Shown: positions 51,762 to 61,238, counted from the stretch's first letter. The stretch is 64,000 nt of DNA from Gammaproteobacteria bacterium (GCA_026196275.1 JAPHTQ010000029.1:22749-86748), one strand, 5' to 3'. Notes: generated from the sequence alone by a model not told the origin. Made by a program: numbers and translations.

Positions 51762-52670
51762 TTACTCTTCAGCGTGGTAAGAGCTGCGCACCATGGCGCC
51801 GGCCTTGATCCAGCTGAACCCCAGCTCCTGCGCCACCGTTTCATATTCGGCGAACCGCTCCGGGCTGACGTACTCTTTGACCGGCAGGTGGTAGCGGGTG
51901 GGGCGCAGGTACTGGCCCAGCGCGAGGCGTTCAACGCCCGCCCCACGCAGATCGCGCATCACCGCGATCACCTCGTCGAACGTCTCGCCGAGCCCCAGCA
52001 TCAGTGAGGACTTGGCCTCCATGTTGAGCTCGGCGGCAGCCCGTTCCAGCAGGCGCAGCGAGCGCTCGTATTTTGCCCCCTTGCGCACGGTTTTGTAGAG
52101 CGAGGGAACCGTCTCCACATTGTGACCCCAGACCAGCGTACCGTCCTCCCCAATAGCCTCGTGCAGCGCCGCCAGCGCCTGCTCCTGGCAGCCGCGAAAA
52201 TCCGGGGTCAACACCTCCAGTCCCAGCGCCGGCAGGCGCTCACGCAAGCCCTTGAGGGTAGCGGCGAAGATGCCGCTGCCGCCATCGGGCAGTTCATCGC
52301 GATTGACCGAAGTGAGCACCACATACTCCAGTCCCAGCCGCTCGACCGCCTCGACGATACGCCGCGGCTCGTCCCCATCCACCGTGCCGGGGCGACCGGT
52401 CTTGACCGCACAGAAGCCACAGGCGCGGGTGCAGGTGTCACCCAGCAGCATGAAGGTGGCGGTGCCACGCCCCCAACACTCACCGCGGTTGGGGCAGTGC
52501 GCCTCCTCGCAGACGGTGGTCAGGCGGTTGCCGTGGACCAGACTCGCGGTATGGCCATAGCCCTCGCCGGCCAGCGACTGGCGGATCCAGCCCGGCATGC
52601 GGCTAACATTGGGTTCGCCCGAGTGATCGAAGACCGGTATGTATGTTTCGCGATTGGCCAAGGCCCACAC
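51762..52670 (-). CDS. lipA: Lipoyl synthase LipA (copy 2, glycine cleavage operon)
   Basis: A 302-aa radical-SAM lipoyl synthase with CEEAHCPNRGEC, CTRACGFC and a C terminus ending exactly at VRSSYHAEE. Compared with copy 1 it is shorter at both ends and clearly diverged (about half of the aligned residues differ by eye), so it is not a recent duplicate. It is the first gene after the glycine riboswitch, ahead of gcvT, gcvH and gcvP, pointing to a dedicated role in lipoylating GcvH when glycine is abundant (inference). Confidence 0.92.
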   Translation of the reverse strand: MWALANRETYIPVFDHSGEPNVSRMPGWIRQSLAGEGYGHTASLVHGNRLTTVCEEAHCPNRGECWGRGTATFMLLGDTCTRACGFCAVKTGRPGTVDGDEPRRIVEAVERLGLEYVVLTSVNRDELPDGGSGIFAATLKGLRERLPALGLEVLTPDFRGCQEQALAALHEAIGEDGTLVWGHNVETVPSLYKTVRKGAKYERSLRLLERAAAELNMEAKSSLMLGLGETFDEVIAVMRDLRGAGVERLALGQYLRPTRYHLPVKEYVSPERFAEYETVAQELGFSWIKAGAMVRSSYHAEE

Positions 52671-52682
52671 CCTAAAATTTCT

Positions 52683-52811
52683 TAGCCACAGAGGACACAG
52701 AGTTCACTGAGGAGAGGAGAGTACACCTTCTCCAGCAGCACTTGGTGGCAGGCTCCAATTGGCTTAGTGCGCCACGCCTATTCAGCCCACCCTCTGTGAC
52801 CTCTGTGATAA
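52683..52811. repeat. Palindromic CACAGAG-type intergenic repeat
   Basis: Begins TAGCCACAGAGGACACAGAG and ends CCTCTGTGACCTCTGTGATA. It lies between the glycine riboswitch and lipA copy 2, so it is part of the leader RNA. Confidence 0.75.
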
Positions 52812-52825
52812 ATAACATTCTTAAA

Positions 52826-52867
52826 CGAAAAAGGGCGACGAAAAGTCGCTAAACCTTTCGTCGCCCC
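52826..52867 (-). terminator. Terminator hairpin after the glycine riboswitch
   Basis: On the minus strand GGGCGACGAAAG and CTTTTCGTCGCCC pair in a stem of about 12 bp with loop GTTTAGCGA, followed by CTTTTTCGTTT. It is directly downstream of the second aptamer, so it is the expression platform. Confidence 0.85.
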
Positions 52868-53036
52868 TCTGTCCTGGCACCTGAGAGCTTGGCCCCTTCG
52901 GTGAACTGTCTTGCAGTCTCTCTCCAGAGTCAACCGGTCCCGGCGGTCCTTTTGCCTGAGCGTTTCCGGGCGGGTTGCGCCTTCGGCGGTGGCCTCACTG
53001 CTTCCGCAGCGCCACACTCTCCCACAGGGTCCATGG
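52868..53036 (-). promoter_or_regulatory. Tandem glycine riboswitch (gcvT motif)
   Basis: On the minus strand, aptamer 1 reads GGGAGAGTGTGG, CGCCGAAGGCGCAA, CGCTCAGGCAAAAGGACCG; aptamer 2 reads TCTGGAGAGAGACTGC, CACCGAAGGGGCCAAGC, TCTCAGGTGCCAGGACAGA. These are the GGAGAG, CCGAAGG and CAGGCAAAAGGAC core elements, in two copies separated by a short linker. Glycine binding normally lets transcription continue through the downstream terminator into the glycine cleavage genes, here lipA-gcvT-gcvH-gcvPA-gcvPB. Confidence 0.93.
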
Positions 53037-53046
53037 TTGAGCCGCC

Positions 53047-53075
53047 ACTATACCTCCGGCAGGGGGTAAAACCAA
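53047..53075 (-). promoter_or_regulatory. Probable promoter of the glycine cleavage operon
   Basis: On the minus strand TTGGTT (53070-53075) and TATAGT (53047-53052) have a 17-base spacer, giving a start near 53040, just before the first aptamer. Confidence 0.5.
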
Positions 53076-53147
53076 GCACATTTGCTTGCCGCTCACTGCA
53101 AAGCGCTTACACAACAGCAGGTTGGCCTGAAGAGCCCGAACACCCGT

Positions 53148-56100
53148 CTAGCCGAGCAGCTTGTAGAGCGGGATCGGTTTCTCTACCCCGAAGCCCTGCA
53201 CATAATCGACCCCGATCTGCTTCAGTGCCTCGTAGGCGAACTCATCTTCCACATACTCGGCCACGGTTTTCTTGCCCATGGCGTGACCGATCTCGTTGAT
53301 CGATTTCACCACCGCGAAGTCATGGGTATTGGTCGCCACATCCTTGACGAAGGCACCATCGATCTTGAGGTAGTCGATAGGCAGTGACTTGAGATAGGAG
53401 TAGGAAGAGGTGCCGGTGCCGAAATCATCCAGTGAGAACTTGCTGCCAATCTCCTTGATCATCCGCATAAAACGCGAGGCATTATCCAGATTGTTGATGG
53501 CAATCGTTTCGGTGACCTCAAAGCAGACCTTCTCGGCGGGAAACCCGGGGCGCTTCAGCGAGCTTTCGATATGCTCCATAAAGTGCCGATTACCCAACGA
53601 ACTGCCCGAGAGGTTGATCGAGATGGCGCTGATGCGGTCGAGCTTGTCACGGCGCTCATCCATCCAGTTGAGGACATAATCGACCACCCAGGTATCGATA
53701 TCGATGATACGGTTGTAGCGCTCAGCGGCAACGATGAACTCATCGAGCAGCACCTTGTTGCCATCCTCATCCTTCACATCCAGCAGTACCTCGTAGTGCG
53801 GCAGCGAGTTGACAGTACTGCGCACCGGCATGATCTTCTGGCACTTGAGCTGGATGAGATTCTTGTCGAACAGGACGTTGATCCGGCCGACCCAGTCCAG
53901 GATGGTACGCCGATCGCTGATGCGCTGATTCTCAACATTGTAGATCTGTATGTTGTCCCGCCCCATCTCCTTGGCGGTAAAGGTGGCGGCATCGACGGCA
54001 CTGAGCAGGCGTCCGCTGCTGTCACTCAGCTCGTTGATCTCGGCCAGACCGATGCTGGCGGTGATCTTGAATTCATTGTTTTCGCATTCAAAGCGCATCG
54101 CACGGATCGCATCGTGCGCCTCGGTGAGCAGCTTCAACCCCCGGGTGCGGCCACAGTCGGTGAGCAGGATACCGAACTCATCACCACCCAGACGGCCGAG
54201 TACCGCATTCTCCCCCAATCTCTCTTGCAGCACCCCGGCAACCTTGCCGAGCAGGATATCGCCCTCGCTGTGACCACAGGTGGTGTTGATGACATTAAAG
54301 CGGTCCAGATCGACATAGCCCAACACATGTTTCGACTTGCCGCTTCGGGCCGAGGTGTAGGCCCCTTCCAGCTCCCTCGTAAAGGCCTTGCGATTGAGCA
54401 GACCGGTCAGCTCATCGTGCTGCGCCTGGTAGGCGAGCTGGCCGTGTATCTGTTGCAAAAAGTGATAGGTGGCCCGCTCGGTCACCGACAGGGATTTCTC
54501 GTTAAGCCGGGTCAGCCCCTTCTGATACAACTCTCTGGCCACCTCACCCTGCGTGAGATCCAGCCGCAACTGTCCGGTATTGTCGACAAAGACATAGCGC
54601 GGATCCTGCTCATCCTGCCAGATCAGGGTAACCTGACACTCCTTGCCGTGCGCATCTTGGTAACAGAAGCTCTCACCCTTTTGCAGCTCAGCCGCATCAA
54701 GCAGCATCAACTGCCAGATCTCATCATCCACCTCCGCAGGCTTCTGCGCCTCAACATCGTCTTCCTTCTTTACCATCGTCGAGACCAGCTCCGGGACATA
54801 GCGCCTCTGCAGCGGCTCCTCCGACTCACCGTGCAGCTGCCCCTTGATGGTCCTGAGCATGCGCTCGTTCTGCTCCGCGTCGTGAGAGAAGATGGGCAAC
54901 ATACGCTGCAGCCAATCCAGCAACACCTCATCACTCATCATCGCATCGCTGCTATAGGGAGGGGTCGCCATCAGGCGGGCATAGAGCTGGTCGATGATAT
55001 TGAGATAGTTGTTATAGCTCCGACTATCGGCGCCATCCTTCAGATAGGTACGCAACAACAGGTTCTTCCATCCGCTATCGAGCAGCTCGAGCACGACCTT
55101 CGGCACCTCGCGCTGGCCGAGACGCCGGTTAAGTGCCTGGAGGATCTCCCGGCGGGCCCGGCTCAGTTCGGTTTCCCGCTCCAGCCGCTCGATCAGAGCG
55201 GCCACGTTCTCATCGTAATCCTCCTGCACCGACTCCTCGAGCTGCTCCAACTCCTCAAGGGCGTCGACGAAGACATTGGCATCCTCCTCGACGTTGTCGT
55301 GGACACGACGAATGACCGTCTCGATCTGTGAACGCGCCGCCACTGCCCGCTGTGACTCATCCTCGTAGAGTCGATCACCGAGTGACTCCAGACGATTGAG
55401 CAACTCTCTGGCCGGATGGCCCTCATCCTCAGCCAGGCTCGCATCGAGCAGGCCCGCCTTTAACAGCGGTATCTGCAGGGTGGAGAACCAGGGTTTGGCG
55501 TGCTGCGGCAACAGCTGATCCTGCAGGATCGAACGAATCATCCCGCCGACATAGCCCACCTTCTGCCGGTCGGCCTCCTCAAGGGCCTTCCCTTCATCAC
55601 CGCCCTGTTCAAGCCCCCGGGTCAGCGCCTCCACCGGGTCGCGCGTGCCAAGCCCATCGCGATCGATCTGTGCCAGCGCCGCCATCACCTCGGCGCTCGA
55701 GTAGTAGCCGGTAACGGGAGTGGTTTCCCCTCCCCCTCCGGCTGCGCTCTGCTGCTGCAGACGCATCAGCTCGTGCACGCCCTGTGCACCCGTGCCACCG
55801 GGAGTGCCCGCCGCCGTCTGAGCGCCCGGGCGTGTATAGTTGAGCGGGGGCAATGAGGCTCCCTGGGCAACAGGCGCTTCCACCGCCTCCCGCGGGGCAG
55901 TCTGCATTGTGCTATCCGCGACAGGGCCCGCCACCGCATCGCCAGCGTGGAGAACAGTGCCGGTGCCACCCACCTCGGCATCGGCAGCGGACGCCGTCTC
56001 ATCAGGGTACTGCTCTGTGGCGGGAGCAGCAGCGTGCACGCTGCCACCCACTTTGACCACTTCGAGCTTTTTACTGATCGTTGGCAGGATTCCGTGGGCG

Positions 56101-57062
56101 ATCAGGATCCCGTTAAGATCGTCATAGAACCTCTTCAGACGCTCCTGCAGCAGTTGCTCCATGGTGTCGAAGATCACCGGCTGCACCCCCTCATCCAGGA
56201 CCAGTGGCTCCAGTGCCTCACGGAACAGCGAGGCCAGGACAAACGGCCCTACGGGATTATTTTCCAGGGAGATCGCGTTGCTGGAGATCGATTCGAGACG
56301 CAGCTCCAGCGCATCGATCGAGGCCTCCATATGCTCCTCCAGCTTGGAGGCCATGGCACGCACCATAAGCCACTTATCCAGCACCTCGGAGTCGACCAGG
56401 GCAAGCTCGCCACCGCCCTTCTCCTGCTGACTGAAAGGGCTGTGGTAGCCGCTCTCGGTAAGGATCGAAAACTGCTCGTTGAGGCGCGCCATAAACCGCT
56501 GCATGATGCCGTCCTGGCCCTTACGCAACTCGTTCATCGCACCAAAGAGGGCAGACTGCTGGGTATTACTGCGGGCCTCACCGGCCTTGATGAAAAGGTT
56601 GTCGTTAACCCGTGAGAAAAAGGCCCGCAATACCTCGTGCAGGTACTCATCCGCCAGCGCCCGGCATTCCCCGAGGGCTGCCATGACGCTTTCGCTGCCG
56701 ACAGCCTGCGGCTCGGGCCGCGCCGCGGCGGCTTCCCGACCGGCTGCCGCCTGACTCTCCGCCAGTCGGGAAAGTGCCTCAACGGCCTGTGAATTCTGCC
56801 CGGTAAAAGCAATACCAATGCCGTTCCCGGCCACGCGGGCCACCCGCGCCTGCAGCCGGTTATGCGCCGCCTGCGGCTCCAGCGGAGTGCTGAACTCGAT
56901 CAGGACGCTGTCATCCTTGTTGGCGACCCGCTCCCCGCTACACAGCAGATACATGCCACCGGCGCAATAATCGCGCACCGTACAGACACGCTGGAGTTTA
57001 CCCGGGAAGGTCACTGTTACATCAAGGGTTACAGGAAAACGGGGCAAGCTACGCTTATTCAC
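53148..57062 (-). CDS. PilZ-DUF1631-GGDEF-EAL protein
   Basis: A 1304-aa soluble protein starting at GTG 57062 with GGAG 7 bases upstream. Order: PilZ-like domain (residues 1-95; RFPVTLDVTV, YCAGGMYL), a long DUF1631 region (about 120-880), a GGDEF domain (about 890-1050; GGDEF intact) and an EAL-type domain (about 1060-1304) whose motif reads EVL, with FEVTETIAI, DDFGTGTSSYSYLK and EYVEDE still recognisable. PilZ domains bind c-di-GMP, so the protein may both sense and turn over the signal. It sits between ubiI and the gcv operon, which are adjacent in E. coli. Confidence 0.88.
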   Translation of the reverse strand: MNKRSLPRFPVTLDVTVTFPGKLQRVCTVRDYCAGGMYLLCSGERVANKDDSVLIEFSTPLEPQAAHNRLQARVARVAGNGIGIAFTGQNSQAVEALSRLAESQAAAGREAAAARPEPQAVGSESVMAALGECRALADEYLHEVLRAFFSRVNDNLFIKAGEARSNTQQSALFGAMNELRKGQDGIMQRFMARLNEQFSILTESGYHSPFSQQEKGGGELALVDSEVLDKWLMVRAMASKLEEHMEASIDALELRLESISSNAISLENNPVGPFVLASLFREALEPLVLDEGVQPVIFDTMEQLLQERLKRFYDDLNGILIAHGILPTISKKLEVVKVGGSVHAAAPATEQYPDETASAADAEVGGTGTVLHAGDAVAGPVADSTMQTAPREAVEAPVAQGASLPPLNYTRPGAQTAAGTPGGTGAQGVHELMRLQQQSAAGGGGETTPVTGYYSSAEVMAALAQIDRDGLGTRDPVEALTRGLEQGGDEGKALEEADRQKVGYVGGMIRSILQDQLLPQHAKPWFSTLQIPLLKAGLLDASLAEDEGHPARELLNRLESLGDRLYEDESQRAVAARSQIETVIRRVHDNVEEDANVFVDALEELEQLEESVQEDYDENVAALIERLERETELSRARREILQALNRRLGQREVPKVVLELLDSGWKNLLLRTYLKDGADSRSYNNYLNIIDQLYARLMATPPYSSDAMMSDEVLLDWLQRMLPIFSHDAEQNERMLRTIKGQLHGESEEPLQRRYVPELVSTMVKKEDDVEAQKPAEVDDEIWQLMLLDAAELQKGESFCYQDAHGKECQVTLIWQDEQDPRYVFVDNTGQLRLDLTQGEVARELYQKGLTRLNEKSLSVTERATYHFLQQIHGQLAYQAQHDELTGLLNRKAFTRELEGAYTSARSGKSKHVLGYVDLDRFNVINTTCGHSEGDILLGKVAGVLQERLGENAVLGRLGGDEFGILLTDCGRTRGLKLLTEAHDAIRAMRFECENNEFKITASIGLAEINELSDSSGRLLSAVDAATFTAKEMGRDNIQIYNVENQRISDRRTILDWVGRINVLFDKNLIQLKCQKIMPVRSTVNSLPHYEVLLDVKDEDGNKVLLDEFIVAAERYNRIIDIDTWVVDYVLNWMDERRDKLDRISAISINLSGSSLGNRHFMEHIESSLKRPGFPAEKVCFEVTETIAINNLDNASRFMRMIKEIGSKFSLDDFGTGTSSYSYLKSLPIDYLKIDGAFVKDVATNTHDFAVVKSINEIGHAMGKKTVAEYVEDEFAYEALKQIGVDYVQGFGVEKPIPLYKLLG

Positions 57063-57207
57063 AAAATGACTCCATGCAGCGGATGCAGGTTGGCGAGTGA
57101 GAATCTCATCAAAGCCTGCTCTTCCATTCTTTTTATCATGGGAAATACTATAGACAAAAGAGGCGGTAGGCGCATCAGGTCCTGCAAATTCTGCCCAGCG
57201 GCTATGC

Positions 57208-58419
57208 CTACAACGGCCGGTTACGGGAGAGACGCGGCAGATCGCCGCTTAGCCCCATGGCGCGGCGAATCAGCAGGTTCTTCGCCGGCAGCGCCTTGTC
57301 GGCCAGTTTGAGGCCCACATTGCGCAACAGTTTCAGTATGCCGTTATTGTTGCTGAACAGGCGCTTGAAGCTGTCCATCGCAGCCATCACCGCCAGGTTG
57401 TCCGCCTTGCGCCAGCGCTCGTAGCGGCGCAGCACGGCGAGGTCTCCGATATCCTGCTTTCGCTCCCGCGCCTGCAGCAACACCTCGGCCAGCGTCGCCG
57501 CGTCGGTGATCCCCAGATTGAGCCCCTGGCCGGCCAGTGGATGAATGGCATGGGCAGCGTTGCCGACCAGCACCAGGCGCTCATCGCAATAACGGTTGGC
57601 GTGGCGCAGCAGCAGCGGAAAGGCGCCGCGCGGGCCGGTGGACTCCATGCGCCCCAACCGGTCACCGAAGGCCAGCTGGAGCGCATCGAGAAAAGCGCCC
57701 TCCTCCATCTTCACCAGCTCCGCTGCATGTTCGGGGGTGGTGGACCAGACGATGGAGCTGTAGCCGCCGGGCAGCGGCAGAAAGGCGAGCGGACCGGTGG
57801 GCATGAAGCACTGCCAGCAGGTCTCCCGATGGTGGCGGGAGGTTTTGACGGTGGCCACCACCGCGCTCTGGTCGTAGGCCCAGCCGGTGGTATCGATACC
57901 GGCCTGCCGGCGCACCCAGGAGTTGGCGCCATCGGCACCGACAATCACCCGGCCACCCACTCTGCGCCCACCCTCCAGGGTGAGGGTCACCCCGTCATCG
58001 TGGCGCTCCAGCTCGCTCACCCTGACCGGGGAGATAAGTTCGATGTTATCGAACACGGCCATCCGCTCGAGCAGCGCGGCGAGGATCACCCGGTTCTCGA
58101 CGATCAGCCCCAGGTCCGGCTCACCGATATCGGCCGCATCGAAGTCGATGACGCCGGAACCGGTAGCGTCCCAGACATGCATCCGCTGATAGGGGGAGAC
58201 CCGCCGCCGCACCATCCCCGGCCACACCCCGATCGCCTCAAAAACGCACTGGGTAGCGCGGGTGATGGCGCTGACGCGGAGATCGAACCCCTCCTCCGGC
58301 CACTCGCTCGGCGCCTCGTGCGCCTCCACCACCGCGATGCGCAGCGGGGTATCCCCCAGCGCGCAGGCGAGGGTCGCTCCCACCATGCCGCCGCCAACAA
58401 TCAGAATGTCATAATCCAT
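57208..58419 (-). CDS. ubiI: FAD-dependent ubiquinone hydroxylase, UbiI type
   Basis: A 403-aa flavoprotein monooxygenase of the UbiH/UbiF/UbiI group: MDYDILIVGGGMVGATLACAL (FAD dinucleotide fold), the DG motif VIVGADGANSWVRRQAGI, and GNAAHAIHPLAGQGLNLGITDA near the C terminus. UbiI performs the C5 hydroxylation of the ubiquinone ring. It is assigned by the conserved order pepP-ubiH-ubiI; UbiF function cannot be excluded. Confidence 0.88.
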   Translation of the reverse strand: MDYDILIVGGGMVGATLACALGDTPLRIAVVEAHEAPSEWPEEGFDLRVSAITRATQCVFEAIGVWPGMVRRRVSPYQRMHVWDATGSGVIDFDAADIGEPDLGLIVENRVILAALLERMAVFDNIELISPVRVSELERHDDGVTLTLEGGRRVGGRVIVGADGANSWVRRQAGIDTTGWAYDQSAVVATVKTSRHHRETCWQCFMPTGPLAFLPLPGGYSSIVWSTTPEHAAELVKMEEGAFLDALQLAFGDRLGRMESTGPRGAFPLLLRHANRYCDERLVLVGNAAHAIHPLAGQGLNLGITDAATLAEVLLQARERKQDIGDLAVLRRYERWRKADNLAVMAAMDSFKRLFSNNNGILKLLRNVGLKLADKALPAKNLLIRRAMGLSGDLPRLSRNRPL

Positions 58420-58440
58420 GAGACTTTCCTCGAAGCCATG

Positions 58441-58531
58441 ATTAACCGCAGAGACGCAAAGGCGCAGAGGTAAACCGAAATCTCACTCTCATACCCGTTA
58501 TCACCTTTGCGTCTCCGCACCTTTGCGGTTA
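58441..58531. repeat. Palindromic CGCAAAG-type intergenic repeat
   Basis: Begins ATTAACCGCAGAGACGCAAA and ends CCGCACCTTTGCGGTTAT; between ubiH and ubiI. Confidence 0.78.
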
Positions 58532-59791
58532 TTTCCGGTCGTTTAACGGCAGGCCCAGCGCCAGGCGCGGCTGGCGGCCGTTGACCCCCATCGCCTGGCG
58601 GGTGAAGAGACGGCGCAGCGGCGGCATCAGGTCCATCGCCACCATGCCCGCATTGCGTGCTACCACCAGCGTGCGGAAGTCGTTGGAGAAGATGCGTACC
58701 AGGCTGTCGGTAACACCCATCACACGCAGATAGTCACCTCGGCGCCAACGGGCATAGCCCTGCAGGGTCTCCAGCACACCGGGGTCGCCGCCCTGATGCG
58801 CGGCCTGCGCCAGCACCTCGGCCAGCACCGCCACGTCGCGCAGCCCCAGGTTGAAGCCCTGGCCGCCGACCGGATGGATGAGGTGTGCGGCGTTGCCGAT
58901 GAAGGCCAGACGCGGACGCACATGATCACGCACATATTGCAGCCCCAGCGGGTAGGCGCTGCGCGGTGTAACGGCCAGCAGTCGCCCGGCGCGACGTCCC
59001 AGACGTCCCTGCAACCGTTCAAGAAAGGCTGCATCGTCCAGCGCCAACAGTTCGTCAACCTGATCCTCACGCGCGGTCCAGACCATCGACCAGCGCCGAT
59101 CGCCGTGCTCGCTCCCCGTCATCCACTGTGGTGCGGTATTGGGCAGCAGCGCCAGCGGTCCGCTGTCGGTAAAGCGCTCAAAGGCGACGTTGTCATGGGA
59201 GCGATCACTGATCACGCTGGCGACCACCGCCGTCTGACCGTAGCCGAGGCGAACGGTCTTCGCCCCCAACTGCTCGCGCACCGTCGAGCGGCCGCCGTCG
59301 GCGGCGACCACCAGGCGTGCCTGCAGGATCTTCTGCTCCCCTTCCTGATCGAGGGTGACCGTTGCCGCCTCCTCGTCGATCCGGATCGCCGTCAGCGTGG
59401 CGGGGCAAAAGATCGTCACCCCCGGCAACTCTGCCAACCCGCTGCCCAGCGCCCGCCCAATCACCGCCGCCTCGGCCACATAGCCGAGCGCCTCGACCCC
59501 CTCCTCCTCCGCCTGCAGGCGGGTAGCGCCGAAGTGGCCACGGTCGGAAACGTTGATCGCACGGATCGGAGTAACCGTCTGCTGCGCCATCGCCTGCCAC
59601 ACCCCCATCCCCTCGAAGATACGGCGCGAACCCCAGGAGAGGGCGATGGCACGTGCATCGTAGCTCGGCTGACCCTCATTATAGAGCGGCACCGCCTCGA
59701 CCAGGCCGATGCGCAGACCGCTATCGCGCAGTGCATGGACCAGACTGGCCCCCACCATGCCGCCGCCGATAACCAGAATGTCGTAGTCCAT
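58529..59791 (-). CDS. ubiH: 2-octaprenyl-6-methoxyphenol hydroxylase UbiH
   Basis: A 420-aa flavoprotein hydroxylase: MDYDILVIGGGMVGASLVHAL, YDARAIALSWGSRRIFEGMG (a UbiH-specific motif region), VVAADGGRSTVREQLG and GNAAHLIHPVGGQGFNLGLRD. It hydroxylates ring carbon 1 in ubiquinone synthesis. Its 3' end reaches into the repeat at 58441-58531, which therefore supplies the final codons (NDRK). Confidence 0.93.
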   Translation of the reverse strand: MDYDILVIGGGMVGASLVHALRDSGLRIGLVEAVPLYNEGQPSYDARAIALSWGSRRIFEGMGVWQAMAQQTVTPIRAINVSDRGHFGATRLQAEEEGVEALGYVAEAAVIGRALGSGLAELPGVTIFCPATLTAIRIDEEAATVTLDQEGEQKILQARLVVAADGGRSTVREQLGAKTVRLGYGQTAVVASVISDRSHDNVAFERFTDSGPLALLPNTAPQWMTGSEHGDRRWSMVWTAREDQVDELLALDDAAFLERLQGRLGRRAGRLLAVTPRSAYPLGLQYVRDHVRPRLAFIGNAAHLIHPVGGQGFNLGLRDVAVLAEVLAQAAHQGGDPGVLETLQGYARWRRGDYLRVMGVTDSLVRIFSNDFRTLVVARNAGMVAMDLMPPLRRLFTRQAMGVNGRQPRLALGLPLNDRK

Positions 59792-59792
59792 G

Positions 59793-61130
59793 CTATTCCC
59801 TTATTGCGCGTTTCTTGCGCAGGCTCCTGCCCGCCATCAGCGCCTCGATTTCATCCGGCTCCTTGGGCACCTCCCGGCTCAGCACCTCACAGCCCTCCTT
59901 GGTGACCAGCACATCGTCCTCGATGCGGATGCCGATGTTCCACCACTTTTTGGCAATCCCTTTGGCGGGGGTGAGGTAGAGCCCCGGCTCGATGGTCAGC
60001 ACCATGCCCGGCTCCAGCACGCGCCACTCCTCGCCCACCTTGTAGTCGCCCACATCATGCACATCCATCCCCAGCCAGTGACCGGTACGGTGCATGAAGA
60101 ATGGGCGGTAGGCCTCGTTCTTGATCAGGGTATCGACCCGCCCCTTGAGCAGGCCAAGCCTGACCAGACCACGGGTGAGTACCTTCAGCGCCGCCTCGTG
60201 AGGCTGGTTCCAGTGGTTGCCGGGGACCACCTGCTCGATCGCGGCATAGTTCGCCTCCAGCACCACTTCATAGAGCGCACGTTGCGCCTTGCTGAAGGTG
60301 CCACCGACGGGAAAGGTGCGGGTGATGTCAGAGGCGTAGCACTCATACTCACAGCCGGCATCGATCAGCACCAGTTCGCCCTCCTTCAGCGGCGACTCGT
60401 TCTCCGTGTAGTGCAGGATGCAGCCGTTGGCACCGCTGCCGACAATAGAGGGATAGGCCTGGAAACGGGCACCGTGCAGCATCGACTCGTGCAGGATCTC
60501 CGCCTCCAGCTGGTATTCCATCATCCCAGGCTGACACACACGCATCGCCCGCTGGTGGGCCATGCTCGCGATCTGCGCCGCCTTGCGCATCGTTTTGACC
60601 TCGGTGGCACTCTTGTAGAGACGCATGTCGTGCAACAGGTGATCCAGGGCGATGAACTCACCGGGGGTGTGGACGCCGGCCCGGGACTTCTTGCGCAACA
60701 GGTTGATCCACTCCATCACCTGGCGGTCGAAATCGGTGTTGCAGCCCATGGCGTAATAGACCCGCTCGCGGTTCTCCAGCAGTCCGGGCAGGATCTCGTC
60801 GATATCGGAGATGGGGAAGGCGTCATCGGCGCCGTAGCGCTCCATCGCACCCTCGAGACCGGCACGGCGGCCGTTCCAGGTCTCCATCTGTGGATCGTTC
60901 TCGCGGCAGAAGAGAAGGTATTCACCGTGGTCGCGCCCCGGTACCAGCACCGCCACCGCCTCCTGTTCGGGAAAGCCGGTGAGGTAGTAGAAATCACTGT
61001 CGGGGCGGTAGGGGTATTCCACATCGCGGTTACGCTGGCGCACCGGAGAGGCGGAGACAATGGCGATGCTGTCGCGCCCCATCGCCTGCATCAGGCGCTT
61101 GCGCCGTCGGGTAAATTCGATTTTAGTCAT
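59793..61130 (-). CDS. pepP: Xaa-Pro aminopeptidase P
   Basis: A 445-aa metallopeptidase of the M24B family. The dinuclear metal ligands are visible in order: Asp and Asp in LIDAGCEYECYASDITRTFP, His in HRTGHWLGMDVHD, Glu in TIEPGLYL and Glu in IRIEDDVLV. It removes N-terminal residues followed by proline in the cytoplasm. It overlaps or abuts ubiH (2-base gap), as in E. coli. Confidence 0.96.
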   Translation of the reverse strand: MTKIEFTRRRKRLMQAMGRDSIAIVSASPVRQRNRDVEYPYRPDSDFYYLTGFPEQEAVAVLVPGRDHGEYLLFCRENDPQMETWNGRRAGLEGAMERYGADDAFPISDIDEILPGLLENRERVYYAMGCNTDFDRQVMEWINLLRKKSRAGVHTPGEFIALDHLLHDMRLYKSATEVKTMRKAAQIASMAHQRAMRVCQPGMMEYQLEAEILHESMLHGARFQAYPSIVGSGANGCILHYTENESPLKEGELVLIDAGCEYECYASDITRTFPVGGTFSKAQRALYEVVLEANYAAIEQVVPGNHWNQPHEAALKVLTRGLVRLGLLKGRVDTLIKNEAYRPFFMHRTGHWLGMDVHDVGDYKVGEEWRVLEPGMVLTIEPGLYLTPAKGIAKKWWNIGIRIEDDVLVTKEGCEVLSREVPKEPDEIEALMAGRSLRKKRAIRE

Positions 61131-61238
61131 AATTTGATTATGCCAGATTTTCGCGACGGCATCGTGACCGGGATGTTCGCTCCTGCGCAGAGGTCAGCAG
61201 TGTCGAGCGACGGGGACCGTCGCGATTTATTTTCATAT

